Positions 22,701-35,700 of a stretch of 64,000 bases of DNA are shown in pieces (within the stretch, counting starts at the first letter, position 1; every line of letters begins with the position of its first letter). Both the position numbers and the translations under genes were made by a program. The notes beneath the pieces were generated by a model. It worked only from the letters and a program-made list of their open reading frames with translations. It had not been told where the DNA came from and ran no database searches. Location of the stretch: the NCBI RefSeq assembly GCF_035083965.1, contig NC_089722.1, positions 42,594,697-42,658,696 of the forward strand, in the 5' to 3' direction. This DNA comes from Branchiostoma lanceolatum. Its lineage: Eukaryota > Chordata > Leptocardii > Amphioxiformes > Branchiostomatidae.

Positions 22701-25700
22701 ACAAAGTCAATTTCTCGCTCAGCGTTGCAGCGATCCCCCATAAAGACCCTTCTGAGAGGTCCCACATACATGTGTGTAAATGTATCCAGGGCTCGAAAGT
22801 ATATGCAGGTTTGTGCAAGTATTTTAGATGTCTGCTTGCACCTAACCCGCACTAGAGTTGCAGTTAAGGTTTGTGACACTAAAGAAAACGAGTGTTGCAG
22901 GTAAAATCTACTGGTACAGGTGGCCAGTGCAGGGATGCAAAATGAGCCCTATAAATAGTTATGAAAGAATAAATGCATGACTGAATGGATGGATGGATGG
23001 ATAAGTTGTATGTTATGTTCACTTGATTGGAAATGATCAGTAACATTTCTTTTCTATATTGCACTACAGGCATTTGGAAGTACTTCTACTACATCAAGGA
23101 AAGGGTGAGCTCAGACTGGAAGGACCTGGCCTTCCATCTTGGGTTTGAACGACCCGACATCGACAACATCCATGCGAGAAACCGAGATGACAAGTCTCGC
23201 TGTATGGACCTGTTGGAGGAATGGCTCAAGCGTAACGGAGAGAGAGCCACCATAGAGGTCCTGATGGAGGCTCTGTCTGAGGCAAACCTGCAGAGTGTTG
23301 TGGATGGTCTAAGGAAGTTCAAACTTCAAGGTAAGAAGTGTTTTATTCAGTCTGTACTCTCTACCTCAATATCTTCCTTCTTGATGTCATTTGCATATAG
23401 TTCCCCTTTTCATTCCCTTTCAATATTATGTTCTGTTGCTTTTTATTCAAATTACTTTAAGATATTTCATATAATCCTACTTCCAGAAGTGCCCTTCCCA
23501 GTTCCAGTTCCAGTTGGAGATGCAGGAACAGAGTTTTCATCATTGACAGGTGGGAATCGCTTGAAACTATACTCTAGGAAACGTTATTTCTGAAATATCA
23601 AGTTTGATTCTACAAGTGACAACAGGCTTGTGACATTAACAGTTTAACTTTGAAATTACAAAATGTATTCACAGCTGGTAGACAATATAACAATAGCCAA
23701 ATCAAATCCTTGCTATATTGGAAGGCTAGGACTTGGACAGGTTATTACTGAATGCAAGGTACTATGATGTACAGGAACTGTCCAATGCAATCTGTCAACG
23801 AGTACCAGTGAGATGTCAAGCTGACAAGGTTTATTCTCTGATGTATAATGTCTTAAGTTTGCTCTTTCCTTAGATTATATTCTCAACTTGTTTGATTTTT
23901 AAATATTAGAACATCTTAACCCTTAAGGTGCCAATCCCGGTTTAAACAGGGATACATGCCTTGTATGCTGGGCCCAATAATAGGGTATTCCCCAGAAGAA
24001 AACAGCTTTGCGTGCGTGTAGCGCTCGAAGCCTGGAAGTTAGGGGAGTTAAGACCGATGGGTGTTTCGTGGGTTTTGTGATAAAGGTCAGGGGTCAGACA
24101 TTTTTTTTTATTTTTACTTGGCTGAAAAACCTGGTAGCTGGTTAAAGTCTTAGAACAGTGTCCTTTCTATTCCAGATGTGTTCAAGAAGTCTGTGAAGAA
24201 GTACTATGAGTTGAAACTGTCTCACTTTAAGCCTCTGATCTGGAATGACAACTTCACACTCGACCTCAGTGACATCTTCACCCAGTTAGAGTTGATGCCA
24301 ACAAGTAAAAAACAACTCAAAAGGCAACAGCCTAAAAAACATCCCTGGTTATTATCAGTCCAAGAAGAAGAAAGAAAGAAAATAAAGTCACTAGATGACT
24401 TGTTCAAGCCAGACATCACAGGACTGTCCACAGCACCAAGGTGCATTCTGATTGAGGGTGAAGCCGGAGGGGGGAAGACAACGTTTCTGTCCAAAGAAAC
24501 CCTAGATGCCGTCTCACAGAAAACAGAGCTGGGCAGACGGCATGACATCATCCTGTTGATCCGACTCCGGGAGGTGAGAGAGGGGGAGACCATAGAGGAG
24601 ATGGTGTGGGACCAGTGTGTTGATGAAACAAGTGAAGGTATTGATGTAGAATCCATCAGAGCAATCCTACAAAGGAACAAGTCCCGTGTGCTCTTCCTCC
24701 TAGATGGGTATGATGAGCTGCGGCCTGAGGCCAGGGCAGCCGGGCAGGCCATTCCCAAACTGTTATCTGGCAAGATGTACCCCAACAGCACGATTGTGAT
24801 CACCTCCCGACCCTTAGCAGGAGTGCAGCAGTACACCCGGCCAGACTGTCACATACACATCATGGGCTTCTCTAAAGAACATGTGGAGAAATACATCAAG
24901 CAGTATTTCTCTGTTGTTGGGAAGCAAGAACTGCCAAAAGCGCTTACTGTACAAGTCAAAGATAACAAACTTTTGAACACTTTAATCTATACACCAATTT
25001 TCCTGATGTTTGTCTGTGTGCTGTGGGAGGAGGACCAAGAGATGGTGTCTACTGGAACAATGACGGGGCTGTACAACAACCTTCTTACATGTCTGGTTAG
25101 AAAGTACTGTGAGCGGGAAGGAGTGGACATGCCAACAGAAGGGCTGCCTACAGAGGTTGCTGAGTCATTACTGCAGCTCAGCAAGCTTGCGCTAGAGGCA
25201 CTGCTGAGGAATGAGACCCTGCTTGATCTTACAGAAGCAAAGAGAGAAATAGTGAACTGGGAGTTGTTGTTAAAGCTCGGTTTGGTCTCCTTGGAAGTTT
25301 CTTCCTCAAAGTTGCATCCTAGGAAACACCTGAGCTTTTCACACAAGACCATGCAAGAGTTCCTTGCCGGACGATATGTTGCTCATGCTCTGTCTAACCA
25401 AGACATTGTAGAGCTGCTCCAGCTCACCTCCATAAGCAAAGCACTTCAACTCAGCAACCTGCTTCAGTTCACGTGTGGCTGTGACTCACGGGCAGCACAA
25501 GCTGTGATGGAGGAACTGAGCAATCTTAGTAAGAAGGAGTTTTCACATTTACGATTAGATGACTTTCAGAAGAATGCCCACCCACCTGTAAGGCCAGAAA
25601 TAGAAAAGTCAGTTGGAACTTACAGGAGGTTCATGTTTCTCTGCCTGGATATTCTTAATGAAAGAAAAGAGCCAGACGTACTGCAGTCTGTCAGCAGAGC

Positions 25701-27505
25701 CCTGCCATTTATCATCATGAACCTCCACACACACAGGAAACAACATGCTGCTCTGAAGTATTACTTGGAAAACATCCAGTCATCACATCTCCCTGATAGA
25801 ATGATACTAGAGTTGTCTAGTGCTAATAGTTCAGAAGCTCTTCAGTGCCTAGAACAGATTGTTGCTTTCCCCATTCCTGGCCTGCCGTTAGACCTGAGAC
25901 TGAACCATGTAACATTTTATTCACCTGATGAGACAGCCAGGCTGGTTTCAGTTCTGAAGAATGTCCCTTCTCTGAGGGTGCTGGATCTGTCAGGCACAGG
26001 CCTAACACCATCATCACTCCAGCCACTTGTGCAGGGGTTCAGCCACATGTCTCTGTTAGAGGAGCTGGATCTTTCTTTCAACCGTGCCCTTGGTGATGCT
26101 GGGATGGAAGTTCTGAAACTTGGGCTGTCCAGTGTTCCACACCTGGCTGTACTCCGTCTTAGGTGGGTCTGCATGACAGCTGTGGGTATGTCATCCCTGG
26201 CTCCCTGCATGCATCACCTAGTGGGACTGAGAGAACTGGATATACATGGTAATAAGATTGGTGACACTGGGCTGGAATCTCTCACCTCCATCCTCCCCAT
26301 CTTCACTGCCATGCAGGTGTTGGACCTGTGTGCCATCGGTATCAGCCCCACAGGCATGCGAACACTTGTCCCTGCACTGTGTCAGCTAACCAGACTAATC
26401 AAACTGGACATTAGTCATAATGCCATAGGAGACCCTGGGCTGGAATGCCTGGCTACTATCCTCCACCACCTCACAGCCATAAAGGTGTTACTTCTCAGTA
26501 ACACAGGTATCAGTGACAGGGGAATATCATCCCTGATCAAAGCTCTGCCTCACCTGGCTCAATTACAGGTGTTGGATGTGCACTTGAATAAAATAGGGGA
26601 CTCAGGGATTGTCTCACTGGTGCAAAAACTCTGCCAGCCCAGCAGTTTGGACATGGAGCAAAACCCACCTGGTGACAAGAGTCTGACCACAGCCCCTCAC
26701 TATAACAACACACTACAGAAGCTGCACATTGGGGAGAATAGGGGAATAACAGGAACCGGACTGGGGAGGGTCGCACAGCTCATCAGCGCACTGCCGGCAC
26801 TGACCAGGCTGGACATGTCTGGTAACAGGGACACACACCTGTCTGACACCGCTGCCATGGCTCTGGCCGAGGCTCTACCCAGACTCCCTGCCCTGGAGTG
26901 GCTGTACCTGGAGCACATCTCCATGAAGCCTGCAGGGTTCCAGGCTGTGATGCAGGCTGCTGAGGAACACACAAAACTGGCGTGGCTGGGGTGAGTTATA
27001 TCGGTTATCCTATAGGCATACTAGTACTGTACTCCAGCGATCTTAAAATGACTCTAAGAATTCAGAATATTTTTATAGTATAGGTATGAAATGTGTGAAT
27101 TGACTTTTGCGACTAGACAAGTCCAAGACTATCTGCACAGTAGTTAAAACACCCTTACACGCATGTTCTAATATTATACTACAACAAGTACGTTTGTGAA
27201 TATGTCATCCAGGAAATTGAAGAATGAAATTGTAATTCAATCTATACCACTGGAAACCAGTTTGAAGGTATCAGTGAAATAATTATACATGTCAGGTGGA
27301 AACATTTGCTAAGTTTATACTGTAATCCAGTGGTATCATCATCATATCATCATCATCCAGTGGTATAGATTGAATTACAATTTTGATTAATGTGTTTTGA
27401 TTAAGTAGGCATCTCTGTTTTCCTTTCCCCATACACAGGTACACTAGGCGTGGAGTTCCTGAGGGAGCGGACACCACAGCCAGCTGCCTGTCGCTGGTCG
27501 GCTGA
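19774..27505 (+). CDS. NLR gene 2: DED-Death-NACHT-LRR
   Basis: Six exons: 19774-20047, 22244-22339, 23070-23330, 23487-23549, 24176-26990 and 27439-27505. They total 3576 bp, or 1191 aa. All joins upstream of NACHT are phase 1 and the last is phase 2; every junction is GT-AG and the frame is unbroken. Residues 5-85 are a death effector domain (LYLEISRNLVDQELRDLR ... LKLGDLKLLSDLLRKIGR) as in FADD or caspase-8. Residues 92-123 are a charged linker (SQLKRKGEDGEEF). Residues 124-210 are a Death domain, then a Pro/Val linker. NACHT has Walker A GEAGGGKTT (about 326-334) and Walker B LFLLDGYDE (about 404-412). About 11 LRRs of 28-29 residues follow, then a 22-residue tail. Combining DED and Death with NACHT suggests a direct link from a cytosolic sensor to caspase-8-type signalling; such expansions are known in amphioxus. 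A polyadenylation signal lies at 27707. Confidence 0.88.
20048..22068 (+). other. Intron 1 of NLR gene 2, first part
   Basis: No exon is supported. A good TATA-like string (ctatataaaggcgg, about 20900-20912) lies 1.3 kb before the linker exon and could mark an internal promoter for a DED-less transcript. No matching start codon or phase-1 first exon was confirmed. Short GC-rich stretches occur at 21280-21430. Confidence 0.3.
22069..22192. mobile_element. Perfect 124-bp fold-back MITE
   Basis: Two 62-bp arms are exact reverse complements with no spacer (centre between 22130 and 22131, ...gcaaaat|attttgc...). The element starts TAGCCTGGAATCCC. The 11-bp ATCAGTTGATA occurs directly at 22060-22070 and again at 22193-22203, consistent with a target-site duplication. 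It lies in intron 1 of NLR gene 2. Confidence 0.85.
22340..23069 (+). other. Intron 2 of NLR gene 2
   Basis: No coding sequence. Around 22800-22860 there is one diverged copy of the 'gtgcaggtattt...tctgcttgcacctaac' repeat that forms the 89-bp array in gene 3. A short (GGAT)n run is at about 22984-23002. Confidence 0.4.
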
Positions 27506-27950
27506 GTTCCCAACATGCCTAACTGTTCTGTACCTGTCTCGGCTGAAGTCAGCATACTGTATTCTTCAGGTTATGGTAACGCCAACATGTTACAGACATC
27601 ATGTATCTATCTATATCAAATGAGTCATTTAATTGAGCTGTGGCCAAATTTGGTAATGCTTGAAAACATAGCTTTGAATGTACACACATGTACATACTGT
27701 ACCTGTAATAAAAAGGCAGAGCATGCCGAGTCAGTGTTGTCATCACTTAATATTCTTGATTAGATGAAGATGATTTTTCTAATGTGCAACCATGCTTCAA
27801 TTCCTTACCTGTTGTCTCTATGTTTATTGACTGACTTTTAGGTGTTTTTTTTAAAGTAGGTCGATGAAAGTTAGACATCCAGGTAATTTGATACGCGAAA
27901 TAACAGTTACATGTTACAAAATCATAGTTGCTTGAGTAACTGTTATTAAC
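27506..27950 (+). other. 3' UTR and 3' flank of NLR gene 2
   Basis: This segment shares sequence with the gene 3 flank, including the polyadenylation region (AATAAA 27707-27712; gene 3 equivalent 38440-38445) and 'agatgaagatgatttttct'. From about 27865 a dispersed repeat begins (gacatccaggtaattt ... gttgcttgagtaactg) that also occurs at about 38590-38750 and 43265-43350. Confidence 0.55.
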
Positions 27951-28642
27951 CTATGCAAGAAGTGGAAACCACAAAACACACAGATCCGGGTTCTTTCACT
28001 TTTATATGATTCCTTTATTGTACATCAAGGACAAAAAATGGTCCAAAAATGGCGGGTATGCTTGCCTAACAGCCTGATCCGGTAACAATACAAACCATGT
28101 CCTCACTACGCCAGCATGTTTATCATTGTACTGATTGCTTTTATAACACTTTTTACTTCTCACCGTTCCGTTAACATCACTAATGTAGCTACACAGACGA
28201 GTTGTGTACAAAACGGAAATAATCATCACCATGGTTACCACAACAAAATTATTAGCTTTAACAAGCAGATTTCTCCTTAACTTAAAAATATGTGCTATGT
28301 AAAATACTCTCGTACATGTAGTAGTCGAATTCCTTTTGGAGTGTAGGTAAGGTCCCACACGTCTGTACTACACATCCACTAGCCTCAGACTTACAGCAAC
28401 ATGAGGTTAACCTTCTCCCTACTGAGGGAGCCTTCTGGCACCAAGTTTACATTGGTACCAGGGTACTACAGCAGTTAAGGTAAAAGAAGGAGGTTAAAAT
28501 CAACCTCCTGAGGAAAAGCTGGTATCTGGAATGACGAGTGCATGACAGGTGCTGAAAAAAAGAAGGCCGTCTTCAGTTGGGAAGACAATGGGGATGAAAT
28601 CTTAAGCCTTACATCTAGACTTCTTGCCAGATCCATTTTCAA
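27951..28642. repeat. Duplicated intergenic block, copy A
   Basis: The sequence from 'gcaagaagtggaaaccacaaaacacacag' to 'gatccattttcaactga' is repeated with small differences at about 39430-40142 (copy C). Only its first part recurs at about 39088-39210 (copy B). No intact protein is shared by the copies, although a minus-strand frame is partly open in both. It may be a transposon end or part of a segmental duplication that accompanied the NLR genes. Confidence 0.75.
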
Positions 28643-29739
28643 CTGAGGATAAGTGAGGGGGAAAAACTGGATGAAGCAGAAAGCCCAACCAAAACGCCTA
28701 AAAACTCGTCAAAAACCAGCCGGAACCACTCCTCTGCTCGGAGAATAGCCCTAATCAACTTCAATCTTACACAACACCATTGGTCTCGCCCCAGAGGTGC
28801 CGCCAAAAACTTTCCCACAGGTGGTTTCCTTCACGGAATGATCCATTTTCCCTACCTCGCAGGTTTTAAGAGCCGATTATATTTTGTTCATTGCCAATAG
28901 CGCAGTTCAGTATTTTACGATTGATAAAAGTAAACACTTCTTTATGCTGGAAAAGCGAGGAAACATTTTTTGTTTATATTGCTTAAGGTTTTCTTTTATG
29001 TCGCCTTTAATTTTCCTTCACCCCCATAGTCGAATAAACTGTTCCAATGTTCAAGATGGCGGCAGGCGGAAGTAAAAAGTCCCCGAAATTCGGCTCCAAA
29101 AATTGATGGAAGTTTTCAGAGGACATCCGTGAAGAAAGTAAGTACAGATCCCGTCTTTCGACTGTTCAGGGTTCTAAGATCCACCAGATATGTGTGATTT
29201 GTCGGCAATATCGTGTCGGAAAAAGAAAAATCAGAAAACAAAACAGCGAGTCTGAGACCAACATAGTAATTTTACCTTGAACGTTTAACTTTACTTTCAT
29301 TGGTCTAATGACGGTAAAATCAGGATAAACAATCAGTTAAAAACATACTGCCCATCAATTTTCAAAACCTATCAAGTTTAAGCTCCAGATTTTAAAACTA
29401 AAGACCGTCCTTGTGTTCTGTGATAGTTACATTCTGATAATTTTCTCTTCATATATCCAAACTGTTAGCTGTTAGATTTCTACAACTCCTAAGAGGCCCT
29501 ATTATACCTCCACCTGTTCATCACCATTGATAGTTTTTATTATGATCACGAAGAAATCATGTCATTTTCGTTTGCAAACCATGGTCATATTCAAATTTTA
29601 ATATATCTTGTCATATATAAATCTATACCTAAGCTACATGATATATTTTCAGGTGTTGTTCCCACATACCTCATACACACACCTGTCTGTTCCAGGTGTT
29701 CTTATAATGACCATGCACCTGACACCTGTGTGAGTCACC
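28643..29739 (+). promoter_or_regulatory. 5' region of NLR gene 3, with a YY1-type element
   Basis: CAAGATGGCGGC at 29052-29063 matches the YY1 initiator-type element common at vertebrate transcription starts. Its ATG opens a 16-codon frame. No donor clearly linking it to gene 3 was confirmed. The remainder is AT-rich with no recognised gene. Confidence 0.3.
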
Positions 29740-32700
29740 ATGGCTGAGGGACAAGGTGCAGCTGGTCGCTCAGGTGAAACTGCAGGTGAGAAATGTTACA
29801 TTGTCCTGAAGGGAGAGTGAAGTTACCAGTAGATATAATAACCTTCTCTGGCTCAAAAGTCCTGGGCTGTTTTCCGAGTCAATATCACTTTCACTTTCAA
29901 AGTTGACTCAACAGTGTATGAACAGAAATTTAGGCTACTTAAGTACTAGTACAGTCAAACCTGCCCAAGGCGACCACCCGGCGGACCGGGCAAAAGCGGT
30001 CACCATGGCCAGGTGGTCGCGTTGAAAAGGTGGTCGCCTAGGCAGGTTTGACTGTACTCCTTTTTCCCGGAGTCGATTTGAGTCACTTTCAAATTTGCAT
30101 TTTCATGCATGTAAATCCATGGAGTTGACTTGGAGTCTGGTCAGGGGTCTTATGAAAATCAGTGAAGTCACTTGACGCCAAGTAAGAAATTTGTTGACCC
30201 GGGGTTAAGGACTATGTTGTCTCCTGCTTTAAGGAATTATCCCATCTGTGCATCATGAAATTAATTATGTGTATTGACTAGATTTAGTTAAAATTCCTAG
30301 AGGGAAAAGATGTGTTTTTATCTTGATCATAAACATTTAAGATTTCAGTCAATTACAATACAAGCACCAGTAAATGCGTCACTGCAGAAGCTCTTGATAT
30401 AGCGTCTGTAACACCTTAAATCCATCTCCCTGAGACAGGTTCACCCCAGCCTTCTACCAGCCAGCTGAAGAGGAAGGGGGAGGATGGAGAAGAGTTCCCT
30501 GTGGAGAAGAAACCAGCTCCTTGTAGAGAGGAAGGGTTACCAGTGGGAGGTGAGAGGTTATTTATGGTGTATATAGTGGTACAATGCTAAGGCTTATCTA
30601 TCACCTGTATATGCAGGTAAGTGCATTTAAAATTGGAGCTGTGCAGGTATTTCTGAGGTCTACCTGCACCTAACCTGCACTGGTCCATGTACTGGGTATA
30701 TACAGGTTAGTGTAGGTAGAATTGGAGCTGTGCAGGTATTTCTGAGGTCTACCTGCACCTAACCTGCACTGGTCCATGTACTGGGTATATACAGGTTAGT
30801 GTAGGTAAAATTGGAGCTGTGCAGGTATTTCTGATGTCTACTTGTACCTAACCTGCACTGGACCATGTACTGGGTATATACAGGTTAGTGCAGGCAAAAT
30901 TGGAGCTGTGCAGGTATTTCTGATGTCTACTTGTACCTAACCTGCACTGGACCATGTACTGGGTATATACAGGTTAGTGCAGGCAAAATTGGAGCTGTGC
31001 AGGTATTTCTGAGGTCTACCTGCACCTAACCTGCACTGGTCCATGTACTGGGTATATACAGGTTAGTGTAGGTAGAATTGGAGCTGTGCAGGTATTTCTG
31101 ATGTCTACCTGCACCTAACCTGCACTGGACCATGTACTGGGTATATACAGGTTAGTGCAGGCAAAATTGGAGCTGTGCAGGTATTTCTGATGTCTACCAG
31201 CACCTAATCTGCACTGGTCCATTTACTGGGTATATACAGGTTAGTGCAGGTACAATTGGAGCTGTGTAGGTATTTCTGATGTCTACCTGCACCTAACCTG
31301 TACTGGTCCATGTACTGGGTATATACAGGTTAGTGCAGGTAAAATTGGAGCTGTGCAGGTATTTCTGATGTCTACCTGCTCCTAACCTGCACCACAGTTA
31401 GGGTAAGGGTCTGTGAATGAATGAATGAATGAATGAATGAATGAATGAATGAATGAATGAATGAATGAATGAATGAATGTATCAATACCGTTATATTTAA
31501 CTGAAGTGTGATGAAGCTATGCGGATAGGGCTGATGACCATGTGATTATGTGTGATGACAACTTATAAGCCGTTGAAAAATTATTCCCAGTGAGGGGAGT
31601 AGAGACTTAAGTGAAATCGAACACTACAGTAGAACAACGAGCGCCACAGACATATAGATGTGACGGATGGCATACAACGTGAGATTTGTAAATATTTCTT
31701 TGTCTTCTAAATATGTATCAATACTGTTATATTTTAAATGTGCTATGCTCTCCTAAGGGAGGAATAAAGAAGAAGAAGAAGAATGAATGAATGAATGAAT
31801 ATGATATGTTGATGGCAAATGATCAGTAACGCTTCATTTCTATGTTGCATTACAGACATTCGTAAGTACTTCTATCACATCAAGGAAAAGGTGAGCTCAG
31901 ACTGGAAGGACCTGGCCTTCCATCTTGGATTTGAACAACCCGACATCAACAACATCGATGGGAGAAACCGAGATGACAAGTCTCGCTGCATGGACCTGTT
32001 GGAGGAATGGCTCAAGCGTAACGGAGAGAGAGCCACCATAGAGGTCCTGATGGAGGCTCTGTCTGAGGCAAACCTGCAGAGTGTTGTGGATGGTCTAAGG
32101 AAAATCTTTCCTGGTAAGAAGTATTCTCATCATTAATTTCTTCCTGATAAGTCATGTGATTTTATTTTATTCATTTGCAATATGGTAGACTGAGTCTGTA
32201 CGTTTAAAGTTGCTAAGATTACCTTTTTTGAATTTTATGATTATTTTGAAGTTGGCAGGAATAAAGAAGACTTTTAAGCATCAATTAATTTCTTTGAAAG
32301 AGGTAAATAAAATGTCGCCATGACGGCATAACAAAAAATCTTGTGGTCTATGATTCTCCTAAGTCTGGTTCTGGAAAGTCAATTCAAAACATTATGAAGC
32401 TGTTGTTGTTTAACATTTTATTATCATTGTTCATAAAAACATTTTAACATGTTATAATTCTTCACTGTTCTCTTCCAGAACTGCCCTTTCCTGCTGGAGC
32501 TGCAGGAACAGAGTCAGGTACGAATAAGATTGTTCCAGAATTCAAATCAGAAAAGATCAAATCTCAACTAAGTTTTGACAGCTTTTGTGACATACAGTTT
32601 AAAGAGCATAAGACACCAAAATACAACATTTTCTTATTATCTGAAATAGGAATAGCATCATTGAAGGAATACAAACTTTTAAAACAAATACACACCCTTC

Positions 32701-35700
32701 TGATGTTATCTAACATTGAACCATCAGAAACCATACTTCCATGGATCCAGCTCTTTATTCTTATCTGATCTTCTCACCAGATGATTACATTAATCAGTGA
32801 CTAATGCCTACTCATGACGTCACAATGAACACGGCAGCTGGTTCGGAACCTTACACAACGGCTTGCGAAAAACATTATTTGATGAGCAAACAGTGCTTAA
32901 TTATTGTGATAACATTTAATTAAAGGACATAACATTATCTATTTCGTTTCCTTGTAAAAAAATAACGTTCTTTCCGAGCCGATGTGCAAAGTTCCAAATC
33001 GGCTGCCATGTTCGTTGTGGGGTCATGAGCAGGCAAGTAGGCAAGTCACTGATTAATGTAAATACCTGGTGGGAAGAATGTAAAGCTGGAGGTATGATGT
33101 TTTGATGGTTCGTTGTTCAATAACATCCGAAGTGTGAATATGTTGTGAAAATGTCCATGTTATTAAACAATAGTATTATGTTTTATGTAATTTCCGGAAA
33201 TTCTTAATGTTGATGTCTTTGGTGTCTTATGCCCTTTAACTTTGAATTGATAAAATTTACCCTTGCAAAGCTTAATGTAGAATAACATATAATAGAAGGC
33301 AAAGGATTTTTAAGCTACTTATATTTCAAGGCACCACTACTGTCTGTTGCAGATCACACTTAAAGAATTAACAAGTACCTGAGTTCAAATTGACAAGGTT
33401 TATCCTTTGATATGCAATGATATCTTTGTCTTTTGTCTATGTTAGGTTCTCATTAACTGAGAGTTTGACAACTTCCTGTCCCTTCTATTACTCCAGATGT
33501 GTTCCAGAAGTCTGTGAAAAAGTACTATGAGTTGAAACTGTCTCACTTTAAGCCCCTGATCTGGAATGACAACTTCACACTTGCCCTCGGTGATATCTTC
33601 ACCCAGTTAGAGTTGATACCAACACAGAACAAACACCTTAAAACATCTGAAAAATACAACAGGTCAGAATCCATGGGGGGAGAACAAAGGAAAGAACTGA
33701 AGTCATTAGACGACTTGTTCAATCCAGATGTCACAGGACTATCCACAGCACCAAGGTGCATTCTGCTTGAGGGTGAAGCCGGAGGGGGGAAGACAACGTT
33801 TTTGTCCAAAGAAGCCCTAGATGCCGTCTCACAGAAAACAGAGCTGGGCAGACGGCACGACATCGTCCTGTTGATCCGACTCCGGGAGGTGAGAGAGGGG
33901 GAGACCATAGAGGAGATGGTGTGGGATCAGTGTGTTGATGAAACAGTTGATATTGAAGCACAGGCCATCAGAGCAATCCTAAAGAGAAATGAGTCCCGTG
34001 TGCTCTTTCTCCTAGATGGGTATGATGAGCTGCGGCCTGAGGCCAGGGCAGCCGGGCAGGCCATTCCCAAACTGCTGTCTGGCAAGATGTACCCCAACAG
34101 CACGATTGTGATCACCTCCCGACCCTCAGCAGGAGTGCAGCAGTACACCCGGCCAGACTGTCACGTACACATCATGGGCTTCTCTCCTAAACATATGGTG
34201 AAATATGTGAGGAAATATTTTGTCATCACAGAACGTCCTCAGCTGGCAGAAGAGTTTGTCAGGCAATATTTCATAGTCCATGATGATTTGTTAGATGATG
34301 ACTTGTCTGCTGGCGGCCATGATGATGAGAATGAGAAAGTGTATCTGAAACATGATGAACTCTTGACTAACCTAATCCAGACCCCAATGTTCCTGGTGTT
34401 GGTCTGTCTGCTGTGGGATGAGGACCAAGAGATGGTGTCTACTGGAACAATGACAGGGCTGTACAACAACCTGGTAACATATTTTGTGAGAAAGCACTGT
34501 GAGCGGGAAGGAGTGGACATGTCAACAGAAGGGCTGCCTACAGAGGTTGCTGAGTCATTACTGCAGCTCGGCAAGCTTGCGCTAGAGGCACTGTTAAGGA
34601 ATGAGACCCTGCTTGATCTCACAGAAGTAAAGAGGGAGAAGGTTGATTGGGAGTTGCTGTTAAAGCTGGGTGTGGTCTCTTTGGAGGTTTCTGCCTCAAA
34701 ATTGCATCCTAGGAAACAGCTGAACTTTTCTCACAAGACCATGCAAGAGTTCTTGGCTGGACGATATGTCGCTCATGCTCTGTCTAACCAAGACATCGTT
34801 AAGCTGCTGCAGCTCACCTCCATAAGCAAGGCACTTGAACTCAGTAACCTGCTTCAGTTCACGTGCGGCTGTGACTCACGGGCAGCACAAGCTGTGATGG
34901 AGGAACTGAGCAAGCTCAGCAGCAGAGAGTTTTCACACTTACAACCAGAACAGTTTGTCTTGCCAAATATGTTTGAACGTTCACATGTGCCAGTGGCTCG
35001 AGACATGAAGAAGTCCTGCGATACCTATGAAAGGTTTGCAGCACTGTGCCTGACCATCCTTAGTGAGAGAAAAGAACCAGAAGTGCTCCAGGGTATCAGT
35101 CAAACCCTGCCAATTGTCATGCTTGACAGCTCCATTAACAGTAGAGAAGCCACTGTGACAGCTCTTAAGTATTACATACAAAATCTTCACTCAGCAAATC
35201 TGCCAGACAGGCTCATACTTACAATCTATGGAGGCACTGACAGCAGAAACACAGTTCAGTACCTACAGCAGTGTTTTACAACTTCACTCCCTGGACTTAA
35301 GTTGGACTTGAAACTAGCATCAGTAAGGTTTGACTCACCTGATGAGACAGCTAGGCTGGTTTCAGTTCTGAAGAATGTTCCTTGTCTGAGGGCACTGGTT
35401 CTGTTTTACGCAGACCTAACACCATCATCTCTCCAGCCACTTGTGCAGGGGTTCAGCCACATGTCTCTGTTAGAGGATCTGTATCTTTCTTGGAACTTTG
35501 ACCTTGGAGATGCTGGGATGGAAGTTCTACAGGTTGGGCTGTCCAGTGTTCCACACCTGGCTGTACTCCGTCTTAGAGAAGTCTGCATGACAGCTGTGGG
35601 CCTGTCATCCCTGGCTCCCTACATGCGACACCTAGTGGGACTGAGAGAACTGGATATAAGCCTTAATAAGGTCGGTGACACTGGGCTGAAGTCTCTTACC

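Noticed and set aside
27951..28642. Minus-strand coding gene in the duplicated block
   Set aside because: The open frame differs in both ends between copies and has no family signature; the shared text looks non-coding.
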